NCBI RefSeq assembly: GCF_018687815.1
Contig: NZ_CP061306.1
Location: 1,116,001 to 1,180,000, forward strand
DNA length: 64,000 nucleotides
Direction: 5' to 3'
DNA from: Polynucleobacter sp. JS-JIR-II-b4
Lineage (GTDB): Bacteria; Pseudomonadota; Gammaproteobacteria; Burkholderiales; Burkholderiaceae
Shown piece after piece: positions 27,378-36,596 of the stretch. The first letter of the stretch is position 1; each line of letters opens with the position of its first letter. Both the position numbers and the translations under genes were made by a program. The notes below the pieces were generated by a model that did not search any database, was not told where the DNA came from, and saw nothing but the letters and a program-made list of their open reading frames with translations.

Positions 27378-28367
27378 TTATTCAGCTTTGATATTTAAGC
27401 TCTTTACTAAACGCTGGTATTTAGCCAGCTCGCCAGCTAAGAACAAACTAAATGCTGCAGGTGTTGCAGGCCCTTCAGGTTGTAAGCCCTGAGAGTCAAG
27501 TGTCTTTTTAATTTGTGGGTCGGCCATGGCGGCTTTAACAGCCTGGTCAATCTTGTTGACTACCGCTGGATCCATACCCTTTGGACCCATGATGGAGTAC
27601 CAGTTGGTCACATCAAATCCTGTAATGCCAACTTCGTTAAACGTTGGTACGTTTGGAAGTATGGATAAACGCTTTGGGGTAGAGATTGCCAAAGCCTTCA
27701 AACTGCCGTCTTTAATTTGCTGCAAGTTCGGCGGCAAGGTATCAAAGTTCATCGTAATTTGACCACCCAGCAAATCAATGATGGCCTGACCGCTACCTTT
27801 ATAGGGCACATGGTTTAACTGAATGCCGGCAATCTTGGCAAACAATGCACCTGCTAAATGTTGAGTACTGCCAATGCCAGAGGATCCATAAGTCATCTGA
27901 CCTGGATTTGCTTTAGCAAGAGAAATCAATTGTGAGACTGAGTTCACAGGCAACGAAGCTTTCACCACCAAAACGTTAGGAACGTATCCCAAATAAGTAA
28001 TGGGTGTGAAATCCGTAGCGGGGTTGTATTGAACGTTAGTCAGCACAAATGGCGCAATTGCATTGGAGTTAGAGTGGCCTACTAACAAAGTGTAGCCATC
28101 TGGATTCGCCTTAGAAACTTGATCAGCTGCAATTGTCCCCGCCGCACCCGATTTATTTTCCACAATAACGCTTTGACCCAAAATCTCACCCATTTTTGGA
28201 GCAAGGGCTCGAGCAACAATATCGGTACCGCCGCCAGGTGCAAAACCCACGATCAGTCGAATGGGTTTAGTTGGATAAGACTGCTGTCCTAATGCAAAGA
28301 AAGAACTCGTGGCCAGCGTAATTGCAAGCAAACTACGAACGGCCCACTGAGGCGATTTAAGCAACAT
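27378..28367 (-). CDS. Bug-family (TTT) periplasmic solute-binding protein
   Basis: A 329-residue protein with a signal peptide ([17 protein letters not shown]) and the Bug hallmark [27 protein letters not shown], then [18 protein letters not shown] start it at the ATG at 28367, which has GGAGA five to six bases upstream; the frame is open to 28544 but that lies across the divergent promoter region. No TctA/TctB transporter genes are nearby. Its neighbours (CaiB-type CoA-transferase, crotonase) suggest a carboxylic-acid ligand, which is inference. Confidence 0.92.
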   Translation of the reverse strand: MLLKSPQWAVRSLLAITLATSSFFALGQQSYPTKPIRLIVGFAPGGGTDIVARALAPKMGEILGQSVIVENKSGAAGTIAADQVSKANPDGYTLLVGHSNSNAIAPFVLTNVQYNPATDFTPITYLGYVPNVLVVKASLPVNSVSQLISLAKANPGQMTYGSSGIGSTQHLAGALFAKIAGIQLNHVPYKGSGQAIIDLLGGQITMNFDTLPPNLQQIKDGSLKALAISTPKRLSILPNVPTFNEVGITGFDVTNWYSIMGPKGMDPAVVNKIDQAVKAAMADPQIKKTLDSQGLQPEGPATPAAFSLFLAGELAKYQRLVKSLNIKAE

Positions 28368-28443
28368 AAAGTCTCCAAAATTGTTTTTATTGTGTTTGAT
28401 ACTATTAAAGGCTAATTCTAAACATATAAAAACAAACGAGACA

Positions 28444-29691
28444 ATGACGAAAACACCTATAAATGACGCTTTAAATGGTGCGCATGATGGATCTAGGCCA
28501 TTACCTCTCTCAGGAGTGCGTGTACTTGACGTCAGCCAGGTCATGGCCGGCCCTTACTGCTGCATGCTGTTGGCGGACTTGGGTGCGGATGTTATCAAAA
28601 TCGAGCCTCCGGGCACAGGCGATCAGACCCGTGGCGCAATGGGTTTCAAGATGAAAGGTTCAGATAGCATGGGCTTTCTGAACATGAACCGCAATAAACG
28701 TAGTCTCACCTTAAATCTCAAAACTGAGGCCGGCAAGAAAGTATTCTTCGAGTTAGTCAAAACAGCCGATATTTTGGTTGAGAACTACCGACCCGGCGTT
28801 ATGAAAAAACTCGGGATTGATTACGCATCATTAAAAGATATCAATCCTGGTTTGGTCTATGCCAGCATCTCTGGCTTTGGCCAAACTGGTCCATGGGCAG
28901 ATCGCCCTGGTTTTGATCTCATGGCTCAGGCAATGTCTGGCGTTATGAGCGTCACTGGCTACCCTGACGGACCTCCAGTCAAAGCTGGTGTCCCGGTAGC
29001 GGATATTGGTTGCGCACTCTTTGCGGTCTATGGAATATTGTCGGCATACATTGGTAAAACCAAAACTGGTGAAGGTCAATTTATTGACGCCTCACTCTTT
29101 GATTCTGCTTTGGCATTCTCCATCTGGGATACCGCTCAATACTGGGGTACTGGCGTTGAGCCCTATAAGCTTGGAACAGCGAATCATATGAGCGCGCCCT
29201 ATCAAGCCATGAAAGCTGCCGATGGTTATTTTGTGATGGGCGCAACCAATCAAAAACTCTGGAAGTTACTTTGCGACAAGATTGAGCGCCCTGAATTATT
29301 TGAAGATGCCCGTTTTAAAACCAATCCACTGCGCTTAGCCAATCGCTTAGAGCTTGCTTCTGAACTTGAAAAAACATTTGTTACCAAAACTGCAGATGAA
29401 TGGGTAGACACCTTATTGACCGCAGGCACCCCAGCCGGCCCGATTAATACCTACCCAGAAGCATTTGATAGTGAGCATGGCCGCCATCGCAAGATGCGGA
29501 TGGACATTGATCATCCGGTAGAAGGCAAAGTTCCTAATATTGGCTTTGCCGTCAAAATGAATGGCACGCCACAGCAGGTCTATCGTCACCCTCCTTTGTT
29601 GGGTGAACATACCAATGAGCTTCTTGCCGAACTAGGTATTGCAGGTGATGAACTGAAGTCTCTTGAAGCGGGTGGCGCCTTTGCCCCCTAG
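28444..29691 (+). CDS. CaiB/BaiF family (class III) CoA-transferase
   Basis: This 415-residue enzyme would move CoA between an acyl-CoA and a free acid. Diagnostic parts are [33 protein letters not shown], the catalytic Asp region [18 protein letters not shown], and [17 protein letters not shown]. The start is the ATG at 28444 with GAGAC just upstream; the frame is open further upstream but the Bug gene promoter lies there. A TTGATA-type -35 at 28396 fits a promoter here. Substrate unknown (formyl-, succinyl- and carnitine-type members look alike). Confidence 0.9.
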   Translation: MTKTPINDALNGAHDGSRPLPLSGVRVLDVSQVMAGPYCCMLLADLGADVIKIEPPGTGDQTRGAMGFKMKGSDSMGFLNMNRNKRSLTLNLKTEAGKKVFFELVKTADILVENYRPGVMKKLGIDYASLKDINPGLVYASISGFGQTGPWADRPGFDLMAQAMSGVMSVTGYPDGPPVKAGVPVADIGCALFAVYGILSAYIGKTKTGEGQFIDASLFDSALAFSIWDTAQYWGTGVEPYKLGTANHMSAPYQAMKAADGYFVMGATNQKLWKLLCDKIERPELFEDARFKTNPLRLANRLELASELEKTFVTKTADEWVDTLLTAGTPAGPINTYPEAFDSEHGRHRKMRMDIDHPVEGKVPNIGFAVKMNGTPQQVYRHPPLLGEHTNELLAELGIAGDELKSLEAGGAFAP

Positions 29692-29730
29692 TTTTTAGCT
29701 TAATAAACAAAAAGATTTAGTAATAAGATA

Positions 29731-29762
29731 GTTAAAAAGGACTCCGCAGGGTCCTTTTTAAC
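29731..29762. terminator. Bidirectional terminator between CoA-transferase and alkylsulfatase genes
   Basis: A perfect 12-bp inverted repeat (GTTAAAAAGGAC at 29731-29742, GTCCTTTTTAAC at 29751-29762, 8-base loop) with T-runs within both arms lies between two convergent genes and can serve both. Confidence 0.85.
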
Positions 29763-29784
29763 TACTAAGAGGCGTACTCCTTAA

Positions 29785-31890
29785 TTACTCACCAGCAGTA
29801 ATTGCCATCTCCTGAGCTGAGAATGGATCCTTAGCGGGAGCGGCTGGTTTTGGAGCAGCCTTACCTTTGGTACCTGGCATTAGTTCAAAATCAGGTACAA
29901 AGACTGTCAGGGTGCCTCTAAGTTGGTCGAATGATTTGCGATCGCCATCGAACTTCACCTTACCTTCAGCTAGCAACTTTTCAAAAGTTAATTGTCCACC
30001 CATCACCTGCTCAAGATCACTCCGATTAAGTGTGATGGTCAGATTTGGGTTCTTGGCCTGCTGACCTTTAATGTTGGTTAAAGCAGAATTGCTCATCTCA
30101 ATTACAAATTTTTCACCATTGTCTGGAGTAGAAAGATTGATCACAAAGTTCATGTCCGCAGCTTTTTTACTATCCATGCTGATTGCCAAAGCATTGAGCC
30201 AGAGTTCGGTTGTCATGCCTTTAATCATGTCAGGACCATTAGATTTTGGAGAAGCGCCTGTTGGCATGCCATGACGTAGTTCATAAGCAGCTCCCAAGAA
30301 ACTATTGCGCATGCTTGGGCTTTCTTTTTGGTAGCCAATCTGCTCAAAAATATCAGCCAGTAAATCTTTGGCAGCCGTATTGTTTGGCTGTGCATAAACT
30401 AATTTATTGACGATCTCCATAGCTTCGCGGTATTTTCCTTGCCTATAGAGATCTTTGCCCTTAGCCATAATCTTGGCAGAGCCGCCCATCATCTCCACAT
30501 ATAAAGGTGCGGAATTTTTTGGTGACAACGGCGCTAATGTTGCTGGGTTGGCATCCCAGTAACCAAGGTAGCGATTAATCACAGCGCGGCTATTGTGCTC
30601 CTCAGAGCCATGATAGCTATGGGCAGCCCACTGCTTCTTCAAGCTCTCAGGCTGCTTGTAAACGTTCTGAATTTCATTAATAGTGACGCCATTGTTTGCT
30701 AGGTGGAGCACTTCGTTATGCAGGTGAGCATAACTATCGCGTTGTGTGCGCATTACTTCCTGAATGCGTTCATTACCCCAGCGTGGCCAGGTATGCGATG
30801 CAAACATCACTTCACTCTCATTGCCATAACGATATAAAGCGTTATTAATATTCTTAGACCATGCCAGCGAGTCGCGAACTAAGGCACCACGTAAGGTGTA
30901 GATGTTATGAATGGTGCCAGTGATATTTTCTGCCGCCCAGAATGCTTTAAATTGCGGGAAATAGGTATTCATCTCCGCAGGAGCTTCAGTGCCTGGTGTG
31001 TTTTGGAACTCCATTTCTACGCCATCAACCGTCATTTTTTCATACGGTTGGTTGATATAGACGTTAGGCTCGATCAACCCTAAATTACCAGCAGCGGTAT
31101 TTTTACCGATGGATTGGTCGACGTGACCAAATGGGCTGCGAGGCAATAACACACCATACTGGAAGTACATTCTGCGGGTCATAGCATTGCCTGCATAGAC
31201 GTTTTCAGCAATCGCATGATCCATAAAACCAGCCGGCGCAATGACCTTGACTTTTCCGCTCTTCACATCGGCCTCATCGACTACACCACGCACACCACCG
31301 AAGTGATCACCATGCGAATGCGAATACACCACCGCTACAACAGGACGCTTACCAAGCTTTTCATTTACAAGCTCTAGTGCAGCACGAGCTGTTTCTTTAG
31401 CAGTTAATGGATCGAAAACAATCCAGCCAGTATTCGTCCTGATAAAGCTAATGTTTGCTAAGTCAAAGCCGCGTACTTGATAAATTTTTCCTGGCACAAC
31501 TTCATATAAGCCGTAGCCCATATTGAGGATAGCTTGACGTTGCAATGAAGGATGCACGCTATCAAAGTCTTTACCCTGCAGGAGAAATTCATAGCTACCC
31601 ATATCCCAGGCAACGTTGCCGGCATCTGCCATGATTGTTTTATAAGGCGGGGCCGCTATGAAGCCCTTTTTAGATTCCTCAAAATCACGCTTATCCTCGA
31701 AAGGCAGCGTCTTACGCAATCCATTTTGCAGCTCAACCGTATAGCTTGATGGCGCCTTACCTTTTGGATCGAAATGCTTCCCCTGCATAGCGCCTGGATC
31801 CGCAACCACACCACCACCCCCTGCCGCCATTGCTAACCCAGAGGTCATTAATGTTGCTGCAACCGAAAACTGTGTGAGTTTGATTTTCAT
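29785..31890 (-). CDS. Alkyl/aryl-sulfatase, metallo-beta-lactamase fold (SdsA1/BDS1 type)
   Basis: This 701-residue secreted enzyme has a signal peptide (about residues 1-23). The zinc motif HSHGDHFGG at 191-199 identifies the binuclear MBL fold. The dimerisation domain follows, and a C-terminal SCP2-like domain (about residues 550-680) completes the architecture of linear alkylsulfatases that hydrolyse sodium dodecyl sulfate to dodecanol and sulfate. The C-terminus is Pro/Ala-rich. There is no adjacent LysR regulator (SdsB) or sulfonate gene. The natural substrate could be other sulfate esters. Confidence 0.9.
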   Translation of the reverse strand: MKIKLTQFSVAATLMTSGLAMAAGGGGVVADPGAMQGKHFDPKGKAPSSYTVELQNGLRKTLPFEDKRDFEESKKGFIAAPPYKTIMADAGNVAWDMGSYEFLLQGKDFDSVHPSLQRQAILNMGYGLYEVVPGKIYQVRGFDLANISFIRTNTGWIVFDPLTAKETARAALELVNEKLGKRPVVAVVYSHSHGDHFGGVRGVVDEADVKSGKVKVIAPAGFMDHAIAENVYAGNAMTRRMYFQYGVLLPRSPFGHVDQSIGKNTAAGNLGLIEPNVYINQPYEKMTVDGVEMEFQNTPGTEAPAEMNTYFPQFKAFWAAENITGTIHNIYTLRGALVRDSLAWSKNINNALYRYGNESEVMFASHTWPRWGNERIQEVMRTQRDSYAHLHNEVLHLANNGVTINEIQNVYKQPESLKKQWAAHSYHGSEEHNSRAVINRYLGYWDANPATLAPLSPKNSAPLYVEMMGGSAKIMAKGKDLYRQGKYREAMEIVNKLVYAQPNNTAAKDLLADIFEQIGYQKESPSMRNSFLGAAYELRHGMPTGASPKSNGPDMIKGMTTELWLNALAISMDSKKAADMNFVINLSTPDNGEKFVIEMSNSALTNIKGQQAKNPNLTITLNRSDLEQVMGGQLTFEKLLAEGKVKFDGDRKSFDQLRGTLTVFVPDFELMPGTKGKAAPKPAAPAKDPFSAQEMAITAGE

Positions 31891-31987
31891 AAAAGCCCAA
31901 AGTAAGAGTGTTTTGATTACTTCAATGATATGTTTGAGCTAATCAATGGCAATTAGCCCCACAGCTAATGTCAGCCTATTCAGGATA

Positions 31988-33436
31988 TTAAATTGCGTAG
32001 ACTGCAACTACAGGTAAACCAACGAAAAAGGTAGTTCCCTTACCTGGGAATGACTCAAACCAGATAGATCCGCCGTGCCTCATCACAATATGCTTACACA
32101 ACCAGAGACCAATTCCCATACCGGAGCTTTTGGTGGTTGAAAGCAGCTCAAACATGTGGGCCTGTACTTGTTCATCAATTCCTGAGCCTGTGTCTGCAAT
32201 CGATATTTGAAAACCAGCACTACTGTGCTCGCCTCGAATCGTAATAGATTTATTTAAATTTTCAGTCGACTTCAATGCATCAATTGCGTTGATGACCAAA
32301 TTCAATAGGACTTGTTGAAGTTCCCCCTTATTAGCAGTGATAAACAAGTTTTCCTCTAACTTGAGAATCATCTGAATATTCTGATTAACAATTTCTGGGC
32401 GGGCAATGGTGAGTACTAAATCAATTAATTCAGCAAGATCAACTTTAGCAGATGCCATCTTTTCATCAGCGAATACCGATCTAAGGGAGCGAATAATGCT
32501 TGCTGCACGCTGATTGTCTGCCAACAAAGAATCTAAAACTTCTTTCTGTAAGTCAGGATTTAATTCGCCTTCAGAAAGTTTCTTTTGCAAAAATTGAATA
32601 TTCAGACTTGAGGCCCCCAAGGGCTGATTAAGCTCATGTGCAATAGAGGCCGATAAAGCTCCGGTACTGGCGGTCTTATTGGCCTTTAATAGCGATGCGA
32701 TGAGGAGCTCTCGCTCATGTAAATGGGCTTTAGTAGCTTCACTTTCATTCGCTGTTTCGATATTCGCAATAGTAATTTGCTCGGCCCAGTATCCCCCAAT
32801 CGCAATATATGACAAGGTATTCATCACGAGTTGGGAAATGGTAAACAGGATCAGCAGCTGTGGAATCTGATCAACTTGACGAATGGTAAAGGCCGAGGCA
32901 ACCATGGTGACGAATCGTCCTAACGCAAAAAACATTTCAGCAAAATTGGCATATTGCATATAAACCAATTGCTTAGATGGGGAAGATTTTCTCTTCTTGC
33001 CTAGCTCATAGATTTGCCAGCAATAAAAAAGGCTAGCAAGCCCTGCCATTACTGCAGTACGACTTTCAAAAGATCCATGCAGACGCAGGGAATCAAATAC
33101 AACAACAAAAATGAGGACAGAAACTGAAGCAGCTATCTTTACTCGTTTAGAAACTTCATGATTGAGAGACTGACAAAATAAAGCTTGCAACATCGTTGCC
33201 ACATAGAAGAAGGTATTGGCTACCGTGAAATTAAATTCTGGATTTGCAATATTTTGAAGAGTAATAATTCCTGTCCCAAAAATAAATAACCCCACCACAT
33301 TGACTAGCAGGGATGACATCCAATAAAAACTGGGTCTCAGGAGATTCTGAGAGCGGTAATAGTGATAGATTCCAAAAAATAGGCCCATCTGAATGACGGC
33401 CAGAATAAAGAAGTAGATAGAAATGAGCAGCTTCAT
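31988..33436 (-). CDS. Membrane sensor histidine kinase (orphan)
   Basis: The N-terminal 215 residues contain about seven hydrophobic helices. They lead to a coiled-coil linker and a HisKA domain (H-box SIAHELNQPLG, His near residue 267) and an HATPase domain (N-box NLVINAID, G1 DTGSGID, G2 GMGIGLWL). No PAS, HAMP or receiver domain is seen. I start at the ATG at 33436 (MKLLISIYFFIL), which places the first helix at the N-terminus; the frame is open to 33523 but would overlap the divergent gene. No response regulator gene is adjacent, so the partner is unknown. Confidence 0.88.
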   Translation of the reverse strand: MKLLISIYFFILAVIQMGLFFGIYHYYRSQNLLRPSFYWMSSLLVNVVGLFIFGTGIITLQNIANPEFNFTVANTFFYVATMLQALFCQSLNHEVSKRVKIAASVSVLIFVVVFDSLRLHGSFESRTAVMAGLASLFYCWQIYELGKKRKSSPSKQLVYMQYANFAEMFFALGRFVTMVASAFTIRQVDQIPQLLILFTISQLVMNTLSYIAIGGYWAEQITIANIETANESEATKAHLHERELLIASLLKANKTASTGALSASIAHELNQPLGASSLNIQFLQKKLSEGELNPDLQKEVLDSLLADNQRAASIIRSLRSVFADEKMASAKVDLAELIDLVLTIARPEIVNQNIQMILKLEENLFITANKGELQQVLLNLVINAIDALKSTENLNKSITIRGEHSSAGFQISIADTGSGIDEQVQAHMFELLSTTKSSGMGIGLWLCKHIVMRHGGSIWFESFPGKGTTFFVGLPVVAVYAI

Positions 33437-33473
33437 ATTTGCTATGGTACATCCACTGAATTGATTCGCTAAA

Positions 33474-34436
33474 ATGGCTGTCATGCGGCCTTTTAGTAGA
33501 TCCCAGCTCCTTTTCTTTGTCACCCTATTTGCCGCCGGGATTGGCTTTGCACATGCCCAATCGGCGTTTTATAACGCCGCTAACAATTACCTCAAAAAGC
33601 GCGCTGATGCTTTTATGACGATTACGGGTTATTCACTTACTCCAGATGTGACAACAGGCTCGTTATCGATCCGTAACAATGGCGGTGATAACTCCGACTT
33701 GCAAATGATTTCTCTAGGAGGTGGTGATCGAATTAGCGCAAACTTTCCACTCTATTTAGAGGGGACCTTGGCAGTTAATCGTTACAACCCAACTTTTAGC
33801 GATGGCATCGCCAACACATCTGTTACGGTACCAGTTCATTGGAATAGCGTTACGGGCACCGGCGGTATTGGTTGGGATTTTCCAATCACCAATGAACTCC
33901 GCTTTCGACCTATAGCTAATGTCATGCTCGGACATTTAGAGAGCGATATATCTATTGCCTCTAGAGTCATCCAGAATCAGAAAGGTATCGACTTGCAGTT
34001 CCTTAATGGCGGTCGCATGAATTCTTATGGTTTGGGTGGCTCGGTCATGCTGGATTATGAGAACTACAAACCCGATCAAGAAATTGATGTGGAGCTGCGT
34101 TACACCAATATCCCAGTACAAACATTTGACACCTCAACTGCAGTGCAAGGCTCTGCCGATTCGCAAAGTCTGGCGCTTTGGGCTCGCAGTCGCATTCCAA
34201 CACCCATCACATTATTAGATAGGCCACTAAGAGCGGTATTTGAAGTGGCGCATACCGAGTTCCTGGGCGACTTACGAGGAGCCCTGGGGTTTAACTCCCT
34301 CTCCTCCGTAGGCACCGGCATAGAATTAGACCGAAGCGCATCTGACCCTATATTTACTCGCATTAGAGTCGTATTTAGGTATCAGTTTGGTCAAAACGTG
34401 CATGGCACCTCTATTGGCCTAGCTGCCAGCTTCTAA
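33474..34436 (+). CDS. Outer-membrane beta-barrel-like protein of unknown function
   Basis: A 320-residue protein with a signal peptide (LLFFVTLFAAGIGFAHAQ). The mature part has alternating polar/hydrophobic strands, many aromatic residues and a C-terminus ending in LAASF, the terminal Phe typical of outer-membrane barrels recognised by BamA. It may belong to the solitary autotransporter-type barrel family, but I cannot confirm that. It is divergent from the sensor kinase gene, with only 37 bases between the proposed starts, so co-regulation is plausible. Confidence 0.65.
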   Translation: MAVMRPFSRSQLLFFVTLFAAGIGFAHAQSAFYNAANNYLKKRADAFMTITGYSLTPDVTTGSLSIRNNGGDNSDLQMISLGGGDRISANFPLYLEGTLAVNRYNPTFSDGIANTSVTVPVHWNSVTGTGGIGWDFPITNELRFRPIANVMLGHLESDISIASRVIQNQKGIDLQFLNGGRMNSYGLGGSVMLDYENYKPDQEIDVELRYTNIPVQTFDTSTAVQGSADSQSLALWARSRIPTPITLLDRPLRAVFEVAHTEFLGDLRGALGFNSLSSVGTGIELDRSASDPIFTRIRVVFRYQFGQNVHGTSIGLAASF

Positions 34437-34542
34437 TATGGGCAATACAATAGCCACAAATGCTAAATTGCTAGGATTTACTATTTTCCGCATTACCACT
34501 CAGTGGTGATGCTCTTTCAACATCCATAAGGATCAAACTATT

Positions 34543-35121
34543 ATGAAAAAAATTATCATTGCTGTCGTCATTGCTGCAATCGCAGTTGGCGGCTACTTAT
34601 TCCTCACTAAACCAAAGGCTCCTATTGCTGGCGTAACTGCTCAAGAATCCGCGCTTATCTATGATGGTGAAGTAACCAAAATTGATGCTGCAACTCGCAC
34701 AGTTACCCTCAAAAACCAAGACGGCGAAACTTCTATCGTTGCGGGCCCTGAAGTGAAGAACTTTGCTGAAATTAAAGTGGGCGACCATTTTGATGTTGTG
34801 TATGAACTTGCTGTAGCTATTGAATTAGTTAAGGTAAAAAATCCAGGCACAACCAGTGAGCAAGTTAGCACCAGCACTACGACTGCTCCGCAAGGCGATA
34901 AGCCAGGCATGATCACTACCAACACTGTTACTGCTACAGCCAATGTTGAAGCAATTGATGCAGCTAAAAATATCGTTTCTTTAAAAGGTCCACAAGGAAA
35001 TATTTTCAAGGTTAAGGTTCAGAATCCTGACTTGATGAAAGATATTGCCGTAAACGATCAAGTAAAAGTGGTTTACACAGAAGCGATTGCTGCAGTGGTA
35101 ACTGCACCAGCTAAGAAGTAA
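34543..35121 (+). CDS. Small membrane-anchored periplasmic protein with a duplicated domain
   Basis: This 192-residue protein has an N-terminal hydrophobic segment (residues 3-21) that is either a signal anchor or an uncleaved signal. Two similar beta-rich halves follow. One is near residues 37-103 (GEVTKIDAATRTVTLKNQDG ... IKVGDHFDVVYELAVAIEL), the other near 126-187 (ANVEAIDAAKNIVSLKGPQG ... IAVNDQVKVVYTEAIAAVV). A Thr/Ser-rich linker joins them. I do not recognise a named function; the duplication is visible in the sequence. A strong terminator follows. Confidence 0.75.
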   Translation: MKKIIIAVVIAAIAVGGYLFLTKPKAPIAGVTAQESALIYDGEVTKIDAATRTVTLKNQDGETSIVAGPEVKNFAEIKVGDHFDVVYELAVAIELVKVKNPGTTSEQVSTSTTTAPQGDKPGMITTNTVTATANVEAIDAAKNIVSLKGPQGNIFKVKVQNPDLMKDIAVNDQVKVVYTEAIAAVVTAPAKK

Positions 35122-35183
35122 TCAAGAAATGCAGTAGTTCTTCAGCAGTTCTTTAGTAGCTCTTTTCTAGGAGCTAGAAAGAT

Positions 35184-35213
35184 AAAAGCCCAGCAAGTAG
35201 TTGCTGGGCTTTT
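35184..35213. terminator. Bidirectional terminator between the duplicated-domain gene and tRNA-Ser
   Basis: A perfect 13-bp stem (AAAAGCCCAGCAA at 35184-35196, TTGCTGGGCTTTT at 35201-35213, loop GTAG) with T-tracts on both strands. It can end the plus-strand gene and the minus-strand tRNA-Ser transcript. Confidence 0.9.
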
Positions 35214-35225
35214 TCACATTTAACT

Positions 35226-35315
35226 TGGCGGAAGAGGTGAGATTCGAACTCACGGAGGACTTTCATCCTCGCCAGTTTTCAAGACTGGTGCATTCAACCG
35301 CTCTGCCACTCTTCC
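35226..35315 (-). tRNA. tRNA-Ser (anticodon TGA)
   Basis: A 90-base class II tRNA on the minus strand: acceptor GGAAGAG/CTCTTCC, anticodon loop CTTGAAA with anticodon TGA, a long variable arm (GAGGATGAAAGTCCTC) and T-arm GTGAG-TTCGAAT-CTCAC. Discriminator G and encoded CCA are present. It reads UCA and related serine codons. Confidence 0.97.
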
Positions 35316-35359
35316 TTTAATTCTGCTTACTGTGAATCACGGTTGATTCAAGCATCAGA

Positions 35360-36496
35360 TTATAAAGAACTTTTGATTTGCCCTTCTAAATGCTTGGCAA
35401 TCGCAAGGCTGGAGGTTAATCCGGGGGACTCAAAGCCATATAGATTAAAGAGGCCTTGAAGCCCATGTTCTTTAGGGGTGTTAAAACAAAAGTCGCCTGC
35501 CGGGGCATTAGGCGGGACTATTTTAGCCCTAACACCTGAATAATCGGGTTGTAATGCCTGGTCTTTTAGACCGGGCCAATAACGCCTTACTGCCTCATAA
35601 AAGCCATCACCCCTTGTGGGATTAACCGTGTAATCAATTTGATTTTCCTCGTGGATTTCAAGCCATTCCACATCGGGACCAAATTTAGCCTGTCCTCCCA
35701 TGTCTAAAGTGAGATGCACCCCTAGACCACCAGGCTCGGGAATCGGATAAATCAAGTGATTGAATGGTGATTTTCCTGAAAGAGAAAAATAATTGCCTTT
35801 AGCAAAATAGGCTCTGGGAATTTGATCTTTACTTAATGATTGAATTTTTTGTGCCACTGCTGGTGCACTCATGCCCGCGCAATTAATCAGTAACTTTGTT
35901 TGAATGTGCATTCCATCCGTGCCACCAATTTCTAATTCAAAGCCATCTTTGGCATTGTCACCAATAGGCTTTGCGCTGATCAGCGGCGATTGATAAGCCA
36001 CCATGCCGCCCGCATCCTCGAAGCCACCCAATAAGGAAAGCATAAATCCATGGCTATCCACAATGCCTGTACTTGATGACAGAATGGCTGCTACACAATG
36101 AAGCTGTGGCTCTAACTGTTTAGCTTCTTCACCAGAAATCATCTTGATCTCGGGCACACCATTATTTTGAGCTTTATATAAAAGGGCCTGCAGATCATCA
36201 ATTTGGTTTGAATCAGTAGCCACGATAAGTTTGCCGTAAGGCTGCGTAGCTACTTGATGGCTCCGGCAGTACTCGTACAACATGCGATTGCCCTCAACAC
36301 AGAGCTTTGCCTTTAGGGAATCTTTGGGGTAATAGATGCCAGCGTGAATAACCTCGCTATTGCGCGCGCTGCTGATCGTGCCAAAAGCGCTTTCTCGCTC
36401 TAGCAAAATCGTTTCTCGACCCTGCAGGGCCATTTCTCTCGCAACGGCCAGACCTACAACCCCGGCACCGATGACAACACAGTCGACTTGATCCAT
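35360..36496 (-). CDS. FAD-dependent oxidoreductase, DAO family (2-hydroxyglutarate oxidase-like)
   Basis: This 378-residue protein starts with the FAD dinucleotide motif VVIGAGVVGLAVAREMALQGRETILLE. The segment SSARNSEVIHAGIYYPKDSLKAKLCVEGNRMLYEYC is characteristic of the LhgO/L-2-hydroxyglutarate dehydrogenase group. C-terminal GVRAKI and LYGFESPGLTSSLAIA also fit. It would oxidise a 2-hydroxyacid to a 2-keto acid and pass electrons to the quinone pool or oxygen; the substrate is inferred from similarity only. It is a single gene, divergent from pgi. Confidence 0.85.
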   Translation of the reverse strand: MDQVDCVVIGAGVVGLAVAREMALQGRETILLERESAFGTISSARNSEVIHAGIYYPKDSLKAKLCVEGNRMLYEYCRSHQVATQPYGKLIVATDSNQIDDLQALLYKAQNNGVPEIKMISGEEAKQLEPQLHCVAAILSSSTGIVDSHGFMLSLLGGFEDAGGMVAYQSPLISAKPIGDNAKDGFELEIGGTDGMHIQTKLLINCAGMSAPAVAQKIQSLSKDQIPRAYFAKGNYFSLSGKSPFNHLIYPIPEPGGLGVHLTLDMGGQAKFGPDVEWLEIHEENQIDYTVNPTRGDGFYEAVRRYWPGLKDQALQPDYSGVRAKIVPPNAPAGDFCFNTPKEHGLQGLFNLYGFESPGLTSSLAIAKHLEGQIKSSL

Positions 36497-36596
36497 TTAT
36501 CTGCCCAAGCCTTGAATTTTTGCTATTTGCATCCCGAAATCGTAACATTTTCAGTGTTTTAGTGGGTTTTGGGGTACTTCTTGATAAAATCTATAG

